From Halopenitus persicus (GTDB taxonomy: Archaea > Halobacteriota > Halobacteria > Halobacteriales > Haloferacaceae): 64,000 nt of DNA. The notes under the pieces are model-generated. The model made no database searches and was not told the DNA's origin. It saw nothing but the letters and a program-made list of their open reading frames with translations. This document shows, in pieces, positions 51,912 to 61,052 of this stretch. How positions within the stretch are numbered: the stretch's first letter is position 1; each line of letters starts with the position of its first letter. The stretch lies in NCBI RefSeq assembly GCF_900107205.1, contig NZ_FNPC01000004.1, forward strand, positions 361,942 through 425,941, in the 5' to 3' direction. A program made the translations under genes and the position numbers.

Positions 51912-52214
51912 GTGGTCGCGCCCGAATACTACCTGCTGTTGGCCGCCGCGGTCTTCTGTATCGGCCTGTTCGGCGTCCTCACGCGGCGTGAGGCGCTGTA
52001 CTTCCTGATGAGCGTGGAGCTGATGTTGAACGCGGCCAACATCAACTTCGTCGCGTTCTCGGCGTACTACGGCGACCTCACCGGCCAGGTGTTCTCGCTG
52101 TTCGTGATCGCGCTCGCGGCCGCGGAGGTCGCGATCGGGATCGGGATCATCCTGGTGCTGTATCGCAACTTCGGCGTGACCGACGTCACGGTACCGCGGG
52201 GGATGAGGTGGTAG
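51912..52214 (+). CDS. nuoK: Complex I subunit K
   Basis: 100 residues, three membrane helices, with conserved acidic residues in MSVELMLNAANINFVAF and AAAEVAIGIGIILVLYR, the pair typical of NuoK (homologous to MrpC). The start is a GTG at 51912, directly following nuoJ2. The C-terminus is VPRGMRW. Confidence 0.95.
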   Translation: MVAPEYYLLLAAAVFCIGLFGVLTRREALYFLMSVELMLNAANINFVAFSAYYGDLTGQVFSLFVIALAAAEVAIGIGIILVLYRNFGVTDVTVPRGMRW

Positions 52215-52215
52215 C

Positions 52216-54267
52216 ATGGTAGACGCGTTCGCCTACGTACCCGCGATCGTCGCGCTGCCGTTCGTCTCGTTCCTGGTCGCGCTCGCGTTCGGGAAGTACC
52301 TCCCCAAGGGCGGTGCGTTCGGCGGCATCGCCGCGACGGCGGGGTCGTTCCTGCTGTCGCTGTGGGTCCTGGCCACCGTCGCCGCCGGCGGCCAACACGT
52401 CGAGACGCTGTACACGTGGGTCTCGACCGACGGGATCGCCGGCGGGATCGGCCCCCAGGAGATCGAGCTGACCTTCGGGGTCCTGATCGACCCGCTGTCG
52501 GCGCTGATGCTCGTCATCGTGACGCTCATCGCGATGCTCGTCCACGTGTTCTCGCTCGGCTATATGAACGACGAGGGCGAGCCGGACCTGCCGCGCTACT
52601 ACGCCGGGCTCGGGCTGTTCACGGCGTCGATGCTCGGGTTCGTCGTCGCGGACAACCTGCTGATGGCCTTCATGTTCTTCGAGCTGGTCGGCCTCTGTTC
52701 GTACCTGCTCATCGGGTTCCACTTCCGGGAGCCGGGGCCACCCTCGGCCGCGAAGAAGGCGTTCCTGGTCACCCGCTTCGGCGACTACTTCTTCCTGGTC
52801 GGCGTCGTCGCCGTGTTCGCGACGTTCGGGACCGCCTCCTTCGCCGGCTCGGAGTCGTTCCCCGTCCTCGCCGAGCACGCGCTCGCCGGCGAGTTCGACG
52901 CGTGGACGCCGTTCGGGCTCGAGGCCGGAACGTGGTTCACCGCCGTCGGCCTGCTCGTGCTGGGCGGGGCGATCGGCAAGTCCGCGCAGTTCCCGCTGCA
53001 CACGTGGCTCCCCGACGCGATGGAGGGCCCGACGCCGGTCTCCGCGCTCATTCACGCCGCGACGATGGTCGCGGCCGGCGTCTACCTCGTCGCCCGGATG
53101 TACGGCTTCTACGTGCTGACGCCGACGACGATGGCGATCATCGCCTTCGTCGGCGGCTTCACCGCGCTGTTCGCCGCCACGATGGGGCTCGTCAAGGACG
53201 AGCTCAAGCAGGTGCTCGCGTACTCCACGATCTCCCAGTACGGGTATATGATGCTCGCGCTCGGCGCGGGCGGGTACGTGGCCGCGGTCTTCCACCTGAT
53301 GACCCACGCCTTCTTCAAGGCCCTGCTGTTCTTAGGCGCCGGCGCGGTCATCATCGCGATGCACCACGAGGAGAACATGTGGGAGATGGGCGGGCTCAAG
53401 GAGAAGCTCCCCGTCACCTACTGGACGTTCCTCGCCGGTTCGCTGGCGCTCGCCGGGATCTTCCCGTTCGCCGGGTTCTGGTCGAAGGACGAGATCCTCT
53501 ACGAGGCGCTCGTGCACGGCCTGAACGAGCCGCTGCTGTTGGGCGCGTGGGCGATGGGGCTGCTCGCGGTCCCGGTCACCGCCTTCTACACGTTCCGGAT
53601 GGTCTTCCTCACCTTCCACGGCGAGCCGCGGACCGACGTCGCGCGTGACCCGCACCCGGTCCGGTGGAACGTGAAGGGACCGCTCACGGTTCTCGGCGTC
53701 CTCGCGGTCGTCGCGGGGACGGTCAATATGGTGCCGGTCCAGAAGGTGCTCGGGATCGAGGGGATCGACCTCCTCCACCTGTGGCTCGACGGCCACTACG
53801 GCGGCTTCTCCGAGCTCACCTCGCACCACTACGCGGAGCTGGGTCCGTACAGCTCCGGCTACATCGCCGGCGGCGAGGTGCCGACCGTGCTGATCGGCGC
53901 GGGCGTCTCGCTGGCGCTGGCGCTGGGCGGGCTTGGGCTCGCCTGGAAGCTCTACAACGTCGCCGAGCCGGCCGAGCACACGGCCGCGCTCGGCGGCGTC
54001 AAGACCGTACTGTACAACAACTACTACCAGGACGAGCTGCAGGTCCGGCTCGCCGGGGTGACCGCCGGCGTCGCGAGCGCCGCGGACACCTTCGACCAGG
54101 GCGTCATCGACGGCGTCGTCAACGGCGTCTCCTCGGTGAGCCTGGTCTCCGGTGACCGGATCCGCCGCGTGCAGACCGGCGTCGTCACCCACTACGCCGC
54201 GCTGCTTACGCTCGGGGTGACCGGGCTGATACTCGTCCTCGGCGTTCTCGGAGGGTGGTTCCTGTGA
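52216..54267 (+). CDS. nuoL: Complex I subunit L
   Basis: 683 residues, about 16 helices. Antiporter-like family blocks: MLVHVFSLGYMNDEGEPDLPRY, MAFMFFELVGLCSYLLIGFHF, GKSAQFPLHTWLPDAMEGPTPVSALIHAATMVAAGVYL with the functional Lys and His, and YSTISQYGYMMLALG. It ends with the long lateral helix region typical of NuoL. Starts one base after nuoK and overlaps nuoM by four. Confidence 0.96.
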   Translation: MVDAFAYVPAIVALPFVSFLVALAFGKYLPKGGAFGGIAATAGSFLLSLWVLATVAAGGQHVETLYTWVSTDGIAGGIGPQEIELTFGVLIDPLSALMLVIVTLIAMLVHVFSLGYMNDEGEPDLPRYYAGLGLFTASMLGFVVADNLLMAFMFFELVGLCSYLLIGFHFREPGPPSAAKKAFLVTRFGDYFFLVGVVAVFATFGTASFAGSESFPVLAEHALAGEFDAWTPFGLEAGTWFTAVGLLVLGGAIGKSAQFPLHTWLPDAMEGPTPVSALIHAATMVAAGVYLVARMYGFYVLTPTTMAIIAFVGGFTALFAATMGLVKDELKQVLAYSTISQYGYMMLALGAGGYVAAVFHLMTHAFFKALLFLGAGAVIIAMHHEENMWEMGGLKEKLPVTYWTFLAGSLALAGIFPFAGFWSKDEILYEALVHGLNEPLLLGAWAMGLLAVPVTAFYTFRMVFLTFHGEPRTDVARDPHPVRWNVKGPLTVLGVLAVVAGTVNMVPVQKVLGIEGIDLLHLWLDGHYGGFSELTSHHYAELGPYSSGYIAGGEVPTVLIGAGVSLALALGGLGLAWKLYNVAEPAEHTAALGGVKTVLYNNYYQDELQVRLAGVTAGVASAADTFDQGVIDGVVNGVSSVSLVSGDRIRRVQTGVVTHYAALLTLGVTGLILVLGVLGGWFL

Positions 54268-55787
54268 TCATCGAAGCACTCATCGCATTCACGTTCGTGA
54301 GCGCGATGGCGGTGCTGCTCGCTCCCGACGAGTGGGCCGGCCGCCTCGCGTTCGCGCTCAGTCTGGTTCCCTTCCTGGGGAGCCTCTTCCTGTGGGCACG
54401 GTTCGACGGGAGCGGCAACGCCCTGACGGGCGGCGAGCTCGCGTTCGAAACGCAGATCGACTGGATCGAGGTCGGCGGCTATACGATCCAGTGGTTCGTC
54501 GGCCTCGACGGGATCAGCCTCCCGCTCGTCGTCCTGACGGCGTTCCTGGTGCCGCTGGCGATCGTCTCGGCGTGGACGCCGATCGACGACCGGCAGAGCC
54601 AGTTCTACGGGCTGATCCTCTTCATGGAGGCGAACCTGATCGGCGTGTTCGCCGCGCTCGATTTCTTCGCGTGGTTCGTCTTCTGGGAGGCCGTCCTGCT
54701 CCCGATGTACTTCCTCATCGGCGTCTGGGGCGGCCCGCGACGCAAGTACGCCGCGATCAAGTTCTTCGTGTACACGAACGCGGCGTCGCTCGTGATGTTC
54801 CTCGGGTTCATGGCGCTCGTCTTCAGCCTGCCGGTCGAGACGTTCGGCCTCCCCGAGGTCACGCAGTCGATCGCGGCCGGCGAGCTCGGGTCCTTCTACG
54901 GGATCCCGGCGGAGACGATCGGGCTCGTGGCGTTCGTCGCGATGTTCGCCGGCTTCGCGGTGAAGGTGCCGATGGTGCCGGTTCACACCTGGCTTCCGGA
55001 CGCCCACGTCGAGGCCCCGACGCCCGCGTCGGTGCTGCTGGCGGGCGTCCTCCTGAAGATGGGGACCTACGCGCTGCTTCGGTTCAACTTCACGATGCTG
55101 CCCGATCAGGCCAGTACGCTGGCGGTTCCGATCGCCGCGCTCGCGGTGATCTCGGTGATCTACGGCGCGATGCTCGCGCTGGCCCAGCAGGACCTCAAGC
55201 GGATCGTCGCGTACTCCTCGGTCTCCTCGATGGGGTACGTCATCCTCGGACTGATCGCCTTCACCGTCTACGGCGTCGGCGGGGCGACCTTCCAGATGGT
55301 CGCCCACGGACTCATCTCCGGGCTGATGTTCATGGCGGTCGGCGTCATCTACAATGCGACCCACACCCGGATGGTGACGGATATGTCCGGGCTCGCCGAC
55401 AGGATGCCGGTCGCGGTGTGGATCCTCGTCGCCGGCGCGTTCGCGTACATGGGGCTCCCGCTGATGGCCGGATTCGCCGGCGAGTTCTACGTCTTCGTGG
55501 GCTCGTTCGGCTCGCCGGTCGCGAACGGGCTGATGCCGGTCTTCACGGCGCTGGCGATGTTCGGCATCGTGATCGTCGCCGGCTACCTGCTGTTCGCGAT
55601 GCAGCGGACGCTGTTCGGCCCCTTCCGGCTCGACACTGACTACGAACTAGGCCGGGCTCCGCGTCGGGAGACGCTCCCGCTCGCGGCGCTGCTCGTGGCC
55701 ATCATCGTCCTCGGCGTCGCCCCGGATCTGTTCTTCGAGATGATCCGTGAGGCGGTCGTTCCCGTGGTCGAAGGAGGTGTCAACTGA
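54264..55787 (+). CDS. nuoM: Complex I subunit M
   Basis: 507 residues, about 14 helices: ADEW-type N-terminus (LAPDEWAGRLAF), FAWFVFWEAVLLPMYFLIG with a functional Glu, KVPMVPVHTWLPDAHVEAPTPASVLLAGVLLKMGTYALLRF with a Lys, and VAYSSVSSMGYVILGL. The GTG at 54264 (GTGA overlap with the nuoL stop) is preferred over the GTG at 54255. Overlaps nuoN by one base. Confidence 0.95.
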   Translation: MIIEALIAFTFVSAMAVLLAPDEWAGRLAFALSLVPFLGSLFLWARFDGSGNALTGGELAFETQIDWIEVGGYTIQWFVGLDGISLPLVVLTAFLVPLAIVSAWTPIDDRQSQFYGLILFMEANLIGVFAALDFFAWFVFWEAVLLPMYFLIGVWGGPRRKYAAIKFFVYTNAASLVMFLGFMALVFSLPVETFGLPEVTQSIAAGELGSFYGIPAETIGLVAFVAMFAGFAVKVPMVPVHTWLPDAHVEAPTPASVLLAGVLLKMGTYALLRFNFTMLPDQASTLAVPIAALAVISVIYGAMLALAQQDLKRIVAYSSVSSMGYVILGLIAFTVYGVGGATFQMVAHGLISGLMFMAVGVIYNATHTRMVTDMSGLADRMPVAVWILVAGAFAYMGLPLMAGFAGEFYVFVGSFGSPVANGLMPVFTALAMFGIVIVAGYLLFAMQRTLFGPFRLDTDYELGRAPRRETLPLAALLVAIIVLGVAPDLFFEMIREAVVPVVEGGVN

Positions 55788-57355
55788 TGAGCGTTCAACA
55801 GCCGTCGACGGTCGAACCGCTCGCAGCGTTGCCGGCACAGACCGGCGCAGCACCGCTTCCGGAGTGGACTGCTCTCGGCCCCGTCCTCGCGCTCGTCGCG
55901 GCGGGACTCCTGCTGCTGCTTTGGGACACCGTCTTCCCGAACCGCCGGACGAACACCGAACTCTCGGTCATCGCGGCGGTCGGATCGCTGGCCGCGCTCG
56001 CGCTGTCCGGCTGGTATCTGGCGGCCGGAACCGGCCGCCCCGCGACCGGCGGCGCGATCACCCTGTTCGCTGAGGCGATCACGATCGACGGGCTCGCGCT
56101 GTTCTTCACGGCGATCGTCGCGTCGGTGACGACGCTGGTCGTCGTCGCCAGCCGCGATTACCTGACCGACCACGAGACGCCGGGCGAGTTCTACTCGCTG
56201 GTCGTTCTCGCGGCGGCGGGGATGGCGCTGTTGGCGTCCGCGAGCTCGCTGGCGACGATCTTCGTCGCGCTCGAGATGGTGTCGCTGCCCTCCTACGCGC
56301 TCGTCGCGTACCTCAAGGAGAACCGCGGCAGCGTCGAGGCGGGGCTGAAGTACTTCCTCGTCGGGGCGGTCTCCTCGGCGATCTTCGTCTTCGGCATCTC
56401 GCTGGTCTACGCCGCGACCGGCTCGCTGTTGTTGAGCGACGTCGCCGCCGCGTTCGGCGACCTCGGCGACCTGGCCGGCGTGGCCGGCGTCGGCGTGGTG
56501 ATGATGATCGCCGGCTTCGCGTTCAAGACGGCCTCCGTGCCCGTCCACTTCTGGGCGCCGGAGGTCTACGAGGGCGCGCCCGCGCCCGTGAGCGCGTTCC
56601 TCTCGTCCGCCTCGAAGGCGGCCGGCTTCGCGGTGGCGTTCCGCGTGTTCACCGAGGCGTTCCATCTCGGCGGGGAGGTCACCGCCGTCGGCATCGACTG
56701 GGCGCTCGTCTTCGCCGTCCTCGCGGTCGTGACGATGACGCTCGGCAACTTCGCGGCGGCCGTCCAGACCGAGGTCAAGCGGATGCTGGCGTACTCGTCG
56801 ATCGGCCACGCCGGCTACGCGCTGATCGGCCTCGCCGCGATCTCGGCGGGCGGGAGCCACAACGGCGCCGTGATGGGCGCCTCGATGGCGCACCTGTTCG
56901 TCTACGGGTTTATGAACACCGGCGCGTTCCTGTTCATCGCGATGGTCGAACGCTGGGGCGTCGGGCGGACCTTCGAGGACTACGCCGGCCTCGGCACGGT
57001 CGCCCCGATGGCGTCCGTGGCGATGACGGTCTTCATGTTCTCGCTGGCGGGACTGCCCCCGTTCGGCGGGTTCTTCTCGAAGTACTTCCTGTTCGCCGGC
57101 GCCGTCTTCAACGGCTTCTGGTGGCTCGCGGCGGTCGGCGCGCTCAACAGCGTGCTCTCGCTGTACTACTACAGCCGGGTCGTGAAGGCGATCTGGATCG
57201 AGGACCCCACGGACGCCCTCGCGGCGGTCGACTCGCGGCCGACCGCGCTCTACGGCGCCGTGATCGTCGCCGCGGTCGCCACCGTGGTCGTGCTGCCCGG
57301 CTTCGGTCCGGTCATCGAGACCGCCGAGGCCGCCGCCACGGCGCTGTTCGGCTGA
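55787..57355 (+). CDS. nuoN: Complex I subunit N
   Basis: 522 residues, about 14 helices: EFYSLVVLAAAGMALLASASSLATIFVALEMVSLPSYALVAYLKE, GLKYFLVGAVSSAIFVFG, FKTASVPVHFWAPEVYEGAPAPVSAFLSSASKAAG with functional Lys/Pro, and LAYSSIGHAGYALIGLA. Last gene of the operon. No nuoE, nuoF or nuoG follows; the next gene has its own promoter 184 nt later. Confidence 0.96.
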   Translation: MSVQQPSTVEPLAALPAQTGAAPLPEWTALGPVLALVAAGLLLLLWDTVFPNRRTNTELSVIAAVGSLAALALSGWYLAAGTGRPATGGAITLFAEAITIDGLALFFTAIVASVTTLVVVASRDYLTDHETPGEFYSLVVLAAAGMALLASASSLATIFVALEMVSLPSYALVAYLKENRGSVEAGLKYFLVGAVSSAIFVFGISLVYAATGSLLLSDVAAAFGDLGDLAGVAGVGVVMMIAGFAFKTASVPVHFWAPEVYEGAPAPVSAFLSSASKAAGFAVAFRVFTEAFHLGGEVTAVGIDWALVFAVLAVVTMTLGNFAAAVQTEVKRMLAYSSIGHAGYALIGLAAISAGGSHNGAVMGASMAHLFVYGFMNTGAFLFIAMVERWGVGRTFEDYAGLGTVAPMASVAMTVFMFSLAGLPPFGGFFSKYFLFAGAVFNGFWWLAAVGALNSVLSLYYYSRVVKAIWIEDPTDALAAVDSRPTALYGAVIVAAVATVVVLPGFGPVIETAEAAATALFG

Positions 57356-57508
57356 GCGATCCGGCCGACGTTTCGGCGTTTTTCGACCGCCTCGTTCCCG
57401 TCTCCACGTCCTTCGGTCGATTCGTTCGTCCGTCGGTTCGTTCCCCGGCTGCTTCGTTCTGCAGTCGCTCCGTTCTTCGTCCGCAGCGCCCATCCCGCGG
57501 ACGGCACC

Positions 57509-57517
57509 GTTTTATCC
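57509..57517 (+). promoter_or_regulatory. TATA box of the DHH phosphoesterase gene
   Basis: GTTTTATCC lies 23-31 nt before the ATG at 57540, consistent with a leaderless transcript. Confidence 0.45.
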
Positions 57518-57539
57518 GCGGACGCCACACCACGCGTGT

Positions 57540-59072
57540 ATGGTTCGGCGTCTGGTGTTGGGTTGTAGCGCCCTCGGTCACACGCTCATCGAGCACGCCC
57601 GGGAGCGCCGCGGCGAGGTGTACGTCGTGACCGACGACGCCGGTTGGGTGACGACGCTCCGGGAGTCGAACGTGCCGGCGACGGAGGCCGACCCCACCGA
57701 CGCCGCCGCGTATCCCGACGACGTCGACGTCGTCGTGCTCGCGGCCGACGACGCCGAACGGAACCTCGCCGCCGCGCGGGCCGCACGCCGGGCGTATCCG
57801 GCGGCGTCGATCGTTGCGTACGTCGGCGTTGACGCCGACGCGGCGACCCGCGAATCGATCGCGGCGGTCGCCGACCGGTGCATCGATCCCGTCGCGGCGC
57901 TCACGCGGCGCGTTCTCGAGGTCGTGGACGCGGACGCCGACGAGCGCATCGTGGACCTGGTCGGAACGCTGCGGTCGTTGTCCGGGCCGCTCGCGGTCGT
58001 GACACACGACAATCCCGACCCGGACGCGATCGCGTCCGCGATCGGCCTCGTCCGCGTCGCCGAGTCGGTCGGGATGGACGCGGACGCCTGTTACGGCGGC
58101 GAGATCTCCCACCAGGAGAACCGGGCGCTCGTCAACCTGTTGGACATCCAGCTCCGACACCTCGAGTCGGTCGACCTCGCTGGATACGGCGGGATCGCGC
58201 TGGTCGACCACTCGCGCCCCGGGATCAACGACAGCCTCCCGACGGACGCCGACGTCGATCTGGTGGTCGACCACCACCCGCCGCGCGGCCCCGTCGAGGC
58301 GCGGTACATCGACGTTCGGCCGGATCTCGGGGCGACGAGCACGATCGTCGCGGAGTATCTCGACCGGCTCGCGATCGATCTCGACCGTCGGATCGCGACC
58401 GCCCTGCTGTACGGGATCCGGATCGACACCCGGGACTTCACGCGGGAGGTCGCCGTCGCCGACGTCGAGGCCGCGGCGGCGATCCTCGAGACGGCCGACG
58501 TCGGGACGCTCGAGCGCGTGGAGACGCCGACGGTGAGCCCGGAGACGTTCGAGACGCTGGCACGGGCGATCCGCGAACGCGAGGTCGAGGGGTCGGTGGT
58601 CGCCTCCTGCGTCGGCGAGATCGCCGACCGGGACGCGCTCGCGCAGGCCGCAGAGCGGCTCCTGGACATGGAGGGCGTGACGGTGACGTTCGTCTACGGC
58701 TTCCTCGACGGCACGATCTACGCCTCCGCGCGGGCCCGCGGCGCGGACGTCGATCTGGGGGAGACGCTGCGGGACGCGCTCGGTCAGATCGGGTCGGCGG
58801 GCGGGCACGCGGACATGGCCGGCGCGCAGATCCCGCTCGGCATTCTCGGTGCCGTGGAGGACGACTCCGCTGCATCGCTGACGGACGTCGTTAGGGAGAG
58901 CATCTCCGGCCGGTTCTTCGAGACGATCGCCGACGCGCCCGCCCCGCCGACGGCCGACGTCGAACTCACCGGCGCTGCCGTGTCGTCGGGCACGGGAGGC
59001 GAGACCGGTGCCGAACGTGACGACGAGGAAAAAACCGAGGATACTGGCCACGATACGGACGCTGACACGTAG
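57540..59072 (+). CDS. DHH-family phosphoesterase with an N-terminal TrkA-N (RCK) domain
   Basis: 510 residues. Residues 1-125 resemble a nucleotide-binding TrkA-N/RCK domain (RLVLGCSALGHTLIEHARER, VVVLAADDAERNLAAA). Residues about 150-300 are a DHH domain: VTHDNPDPDAIASAIGL near 158, LVDHSRPG near 222, and VVDHHPPRG with the DHH motif near 244. A DHHA1 domain (about 350-460) ends in GSAGGHADMAGAQIP. Such proteins act as nanoRNases or cyclic-dinucleotide/pAp phosphodiesterases; the RCK-like part may sense a nucleotide. The C-terminal 40 residues are acidic. A hairpin resembling an IS605 right end follows directly. Confidence 0.88.
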   Translation: MVRRLVLGCSALGHTLIEHARERRGEVYVVTDDAGWVTTLRESNVPATEADPTDAAAYPDDVDVVVLAADDAERNLAAARAARRAYPAASIVAYVGVDADAATRESIAAVADRCIDPVAALTRRVLEVVDADADERIVDLVGTLRSLSGPLAVVTHDNPDPDAIASAIGLVRVAESVGMDADACYGGEISHQENRALVNLLDIQLRHLESVDLAGYGGIALVDHSRPGINDSLPTDADVDLVVDHHPPRGPVEARYIDVRPDLGATSTIVAEYLDRLAIDLDRRIATALLYGIRIDTRDFTREVAVADVEAAAAILETADVGTLERVETPTVSPETFETLARAIREREVEGSVVASCVGEIADRDALAQAAERLLDMEGVTVTFVYGFLDGTIYASARARGADVDLGETLRDALGQIGSAGGHADMAGAQIPLGILGAVEDDSAASLTDVVRESISGRFFETIADAPAPPTADVELTGAAVSSGTGGETGAERDDEEKTEDTGHDTDADT

Positions 59073-59075
59073 CGA

Positions 59076-59111
59076 GCGGAAGCCCACCCCTGAAGGGGTG
59101 GGAGGATGTCA
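59076..59111 (+). mobile_element. Hairpin resembling the right end of an IS605/IS1341 (TnpB) element, no transposase
   Basis: Eight-base arms CCCACCCC (59083-59090) and GGGGTGGG (59095-59102) flank a TGAA loop; AGCGGAAG precedes and AGGATGTCAA follows. In haloarchaea the 3' end of TnpB/IS1341-type elements, where the guide RNA scaffold ends, shows a similar layout: GGAAGCCC, hairpin, GGGAGGATGTCA (from memory). No TnpB or left end is near, so it is a solo remnant or a coincidence. It could also act as a terminator between the convergent DHH and HTH genes. Confidence 0.55.
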
Positions 59112-59116
59112 AGTTC

Positions 59117-59470
59117 TCAGTACTCCTCGTAGGCGAGGTTCATCAGCCACTGCGAGAAGGCGTCCGACTGGGGGTCGATCTCCTCCTCGCCGATGAACGG
59201 GGAGAGCATGTCGCCGGCCATCAGCAGCGAGAAGTCCAGGTCGCGCGCGGTCGGCTCGAGGAAGTAGGTGTTGTGTCCGTCGTAGACCGTCCGTTCGCGC
59301 TCGATGAGCTCGGCCTCCTCCAACGCCTCGGCGATGCGGCTGCCCTTCCGCGAGGAGACGTCGAGTTCCTTCCAGAAGTCGCTCTGGTGGATGCCGCCGG
59401 TCTCGCGGATGAGCTCGAGCCCGGCGCGTTCGTCGGCCGAGAGGTCGGCCTCGAGTTCGGACACGCTCAT
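59117..59470 (-). CDS. Winged-helix transcriptional regulator (small)
   Basis: 117 residues. HTH core: GLELIRETGGIHQSDFWKELDVSSRKGSRIAEALEEAELIERERTVYDGHNTYFLEP (about 18-74), a MarR/Lrp-like winged helix with a DGHNTYFL wing. The C-terminal part (LLMAGDMLSPFIGEEEIDPQSDAFSQWLMNLAYEEY) has acidic and aromatic residues, possibly for dimerisation. The ATG at 59470 is 24 nt after the NRDE stop, so the two may share a transcript. Ligand and target unknown. Confidence 0.8.
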   Translation of the reverse strand: MSVSELEADLSADERAGLELIRETGGIHQSDFWKELDVSSRKGSRIAEALEEAELIERERTVYDGHNTYFLEPTARDLDFSLLMAGDMLSPFIGEEEIDPQSDAFSQWLMNLAYEEY

Positions 59471-59494
59471 ACCAGTTTCTGGCCCGCGACTCGC

Positions 59495-60301
59495 TTAAAG
59501 GTGGCTTTCCCGGCCGCGCGTCGCGGGCGAGTCGGCTCCCCACTCCTCGGGGACCGCCACCGGCTCGTAGGTCGCCGTACACGGCGGGCCGTCCGCGTAT
59601 CGGAACGACGGGTCGGAGCCGGTGCGAACGAGCGTGCTCGAGCGCGTGCCGAACCCCTCGCCGTGGATGCAGACGCCGAGGTCGTGATCGCCGAGCGCGT
59701 CCCCGACGCGGTCGAGCCACGCGGTCGCGTCCGCGCCGGGCTCGGGACGTGCTCGGTCGGCGAGCTCGCCCGCCGCCGCTCGTTGGCGGGCGCCCGCATC
59801 GCCGCGCCGGTCGGGGACCGCGAACCGCCCTCGCCCGTTGATCACGCCGCCGACGTTGACGAGGACGTGGACGCCGGGATCGAGCCGCGTCACGCGCAGC
59901 GGACCGTCGTTGACCACCAGGAACGCGGCGGTCGCGTCGGCGAGGACCAGCGAGAAACCCGCGTAGCTCCGCTCGCGGTCCTCGAGTTCCGCCCGGACGT
60001 GTTCGAGGGCCTCCCCGGCCGATGCGCGGCCGAGACAGTCGTCGACGAGCAGCCCGCGGGACCGGTCCCCGTCGATCGGCTCCTCCAGCCAGCGGTTCGT
60101 GAGGAGGACGTACAGCCCCTCGCGGGAGACGCCCATCCAGGTGCCGCCGGCCTGCCGGTCCCGCGGCGCGATGACCGGCGGGGACCGGTCCGCACGAAGC
60201 CGCGGCGGCTCCGCGGGGCGGTCGAACCGCTCGTCCCGGTTGGCGCCGGCCGCGACCGGCGCGTCGGCGAAGACCTGCCAGGCGAGCGCGAGCGTGCACA
60301 C
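59495..60301 (-). CDS. NRDE (TANGO2) family protein
   Basis: 268 residues from a GTG at 60301 giving MCTLALAWQ; NRDE proteins start with Met-Cys, and the catalytic-type Cys becomes residue 2 after Met removal. Next come GANRDERFDRPAEPPR (the NRDE signature, about 20-35), a WMGVSREGLYVLLTNRWLEEP stretch and the NTN-hydrolase-like core. Homologues of eukaryotic TANGO2; enzymatic role unproven. It precedes the HTH gene on the minus strand and diverges from the glutaredoxin gene. Confidence 0.88.
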   Translation of the reverse strand: MCTLALAWQVFADAPVAAGANRDERFDRPAEPPRLRADRSPPVIAPRDRQAGGTWMGVSREGLYVLLTNRWLEEPIDGDRSRGLLVDDCLGRASAGEALEHVRAELEDRERSYAGFSLVLADATAAFLVVNDGPLRVTRLDPGVHVLVNVGGVINGRGRFAVPDRRGDAGARQRAAAGELADRARPEPGADATAWLDRVGDALGDHDLGVCIHGEGFGTRSSTLVRTGSDPSFRYADGPPCTATYEPVAVPEEWGADSPATRGRESHL

Positions 60302-60477
60302 GTGGTGAGATCGTCGGTCGAGCGACAAAAACCGGCCGGTTGACGTGGCGTCGGTCTCCGCGGCCCGTCGGAACGGCCTGCGAAGCGCCACGGCGGACGT
60401 GAGTTCGACACGACCGCACGGGCGACGTGCCGCGACACAGCGCAACCCCTTTGGCTCGCGGTCGCGTACCGGCGGAC

Positions 60478-60822
60478 ATGACGTTCACCCCCGAAAGCGA
60501 GGCCACGAGCGAGGAGGTCGCGGACCGCGTCGACGAGGCGATCGCCGACAACGACGTCGTGTTGTTCATGAAGGGGAACCGGCTGATGCCCCAGTGCGGC
60601 TACTCGAAGCGCGCCGTCGCGCTGATCGCCGAGCACGTCGAGGAGTTCGAGACGGTCGACGTGCTCCCGGCGCTGCCGGAGTACCGCGAGGCGCTGGCTG
60701 ACCACAGCGGCTGGGAGACGATCCCGCAGACGTTCGTCGACGGCGAGTTCGTCGGCGGCAGCGACGTGCTCGCGGAGCTGGAGGAGCGCGGCGAGCTCGG
60801 CGAGACGCTCGCGGTCGAGTAG
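60478..60822 (+). CDS. Monothiol-type glutaredoxin (Grx4/GrxD family)
   Basis: 114 residues. Active site CGYS near residue 41 (Grx4 proteins usually have CGFS) in NRLMPQCGYSKRAV, then TIPQTFVDGEFVGGSDVLAELEERGEL, the glutathione-like binding cis-Pro and GG. Haloarchaea lack glutathione but have gamma-glutamylcysteine, so that thiol or Fe-S cluster trafficking is the likely partner. The N-terminal 22 residues are helical and acidic. The ATG at 60478 is preferred over an in-frame start at 60427. Confidence 0.88.
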   Translation: MTFTPESEATSEEVADRVDEAIADNDVVLFMKGNRLMPQCGYSKRAVALIAEHVEEFETVDVLPALPEYREALADHSGWETIPQTFVDGEFVGGSDVLAELEERGELGETLAVE

Positions 60823-60830
60823 CGCCGGTT

Positions 60831-60845
60831 CCCGACTCGGTCGGG
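60831..60845 (+). terminator. Small hairpin after the glutaredoxin gene
   Basis: CCCGAC-TCG-GTCGGG is a perfect six-base-pair stem with a three-base loop just after the stop codon; no T-run follows, so a terminator role is weak. Confidence 0.3.
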
Positions 60846-61052
60846 AGTCCTCGGTTCGCTGCGGATCCCCCGTTCCGTTCGGGTTCACGTCCCGATCGAT
60901 GCGAGGTCCCCTCGGTCCGACCGGCGTTCGTTCGCGTAACGCTCCGCGGATCCGCCAAGGGGAGGCCCTATAAGGCTCGGTCCCCTATCAACGGCCAGGT
61001 ACGGTTACCGTGTCGGCGCTGTGACGAGCCATACCCCACCCCTAGTTCAACC

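Noticed and set aside
60831..60845. Hairpin after glutaredoxin as a strong terminator
   Set aside because: There is no T-tract, and archaeal termination depends mainly on T-runs, so it is kept only as a low-confidence feature.
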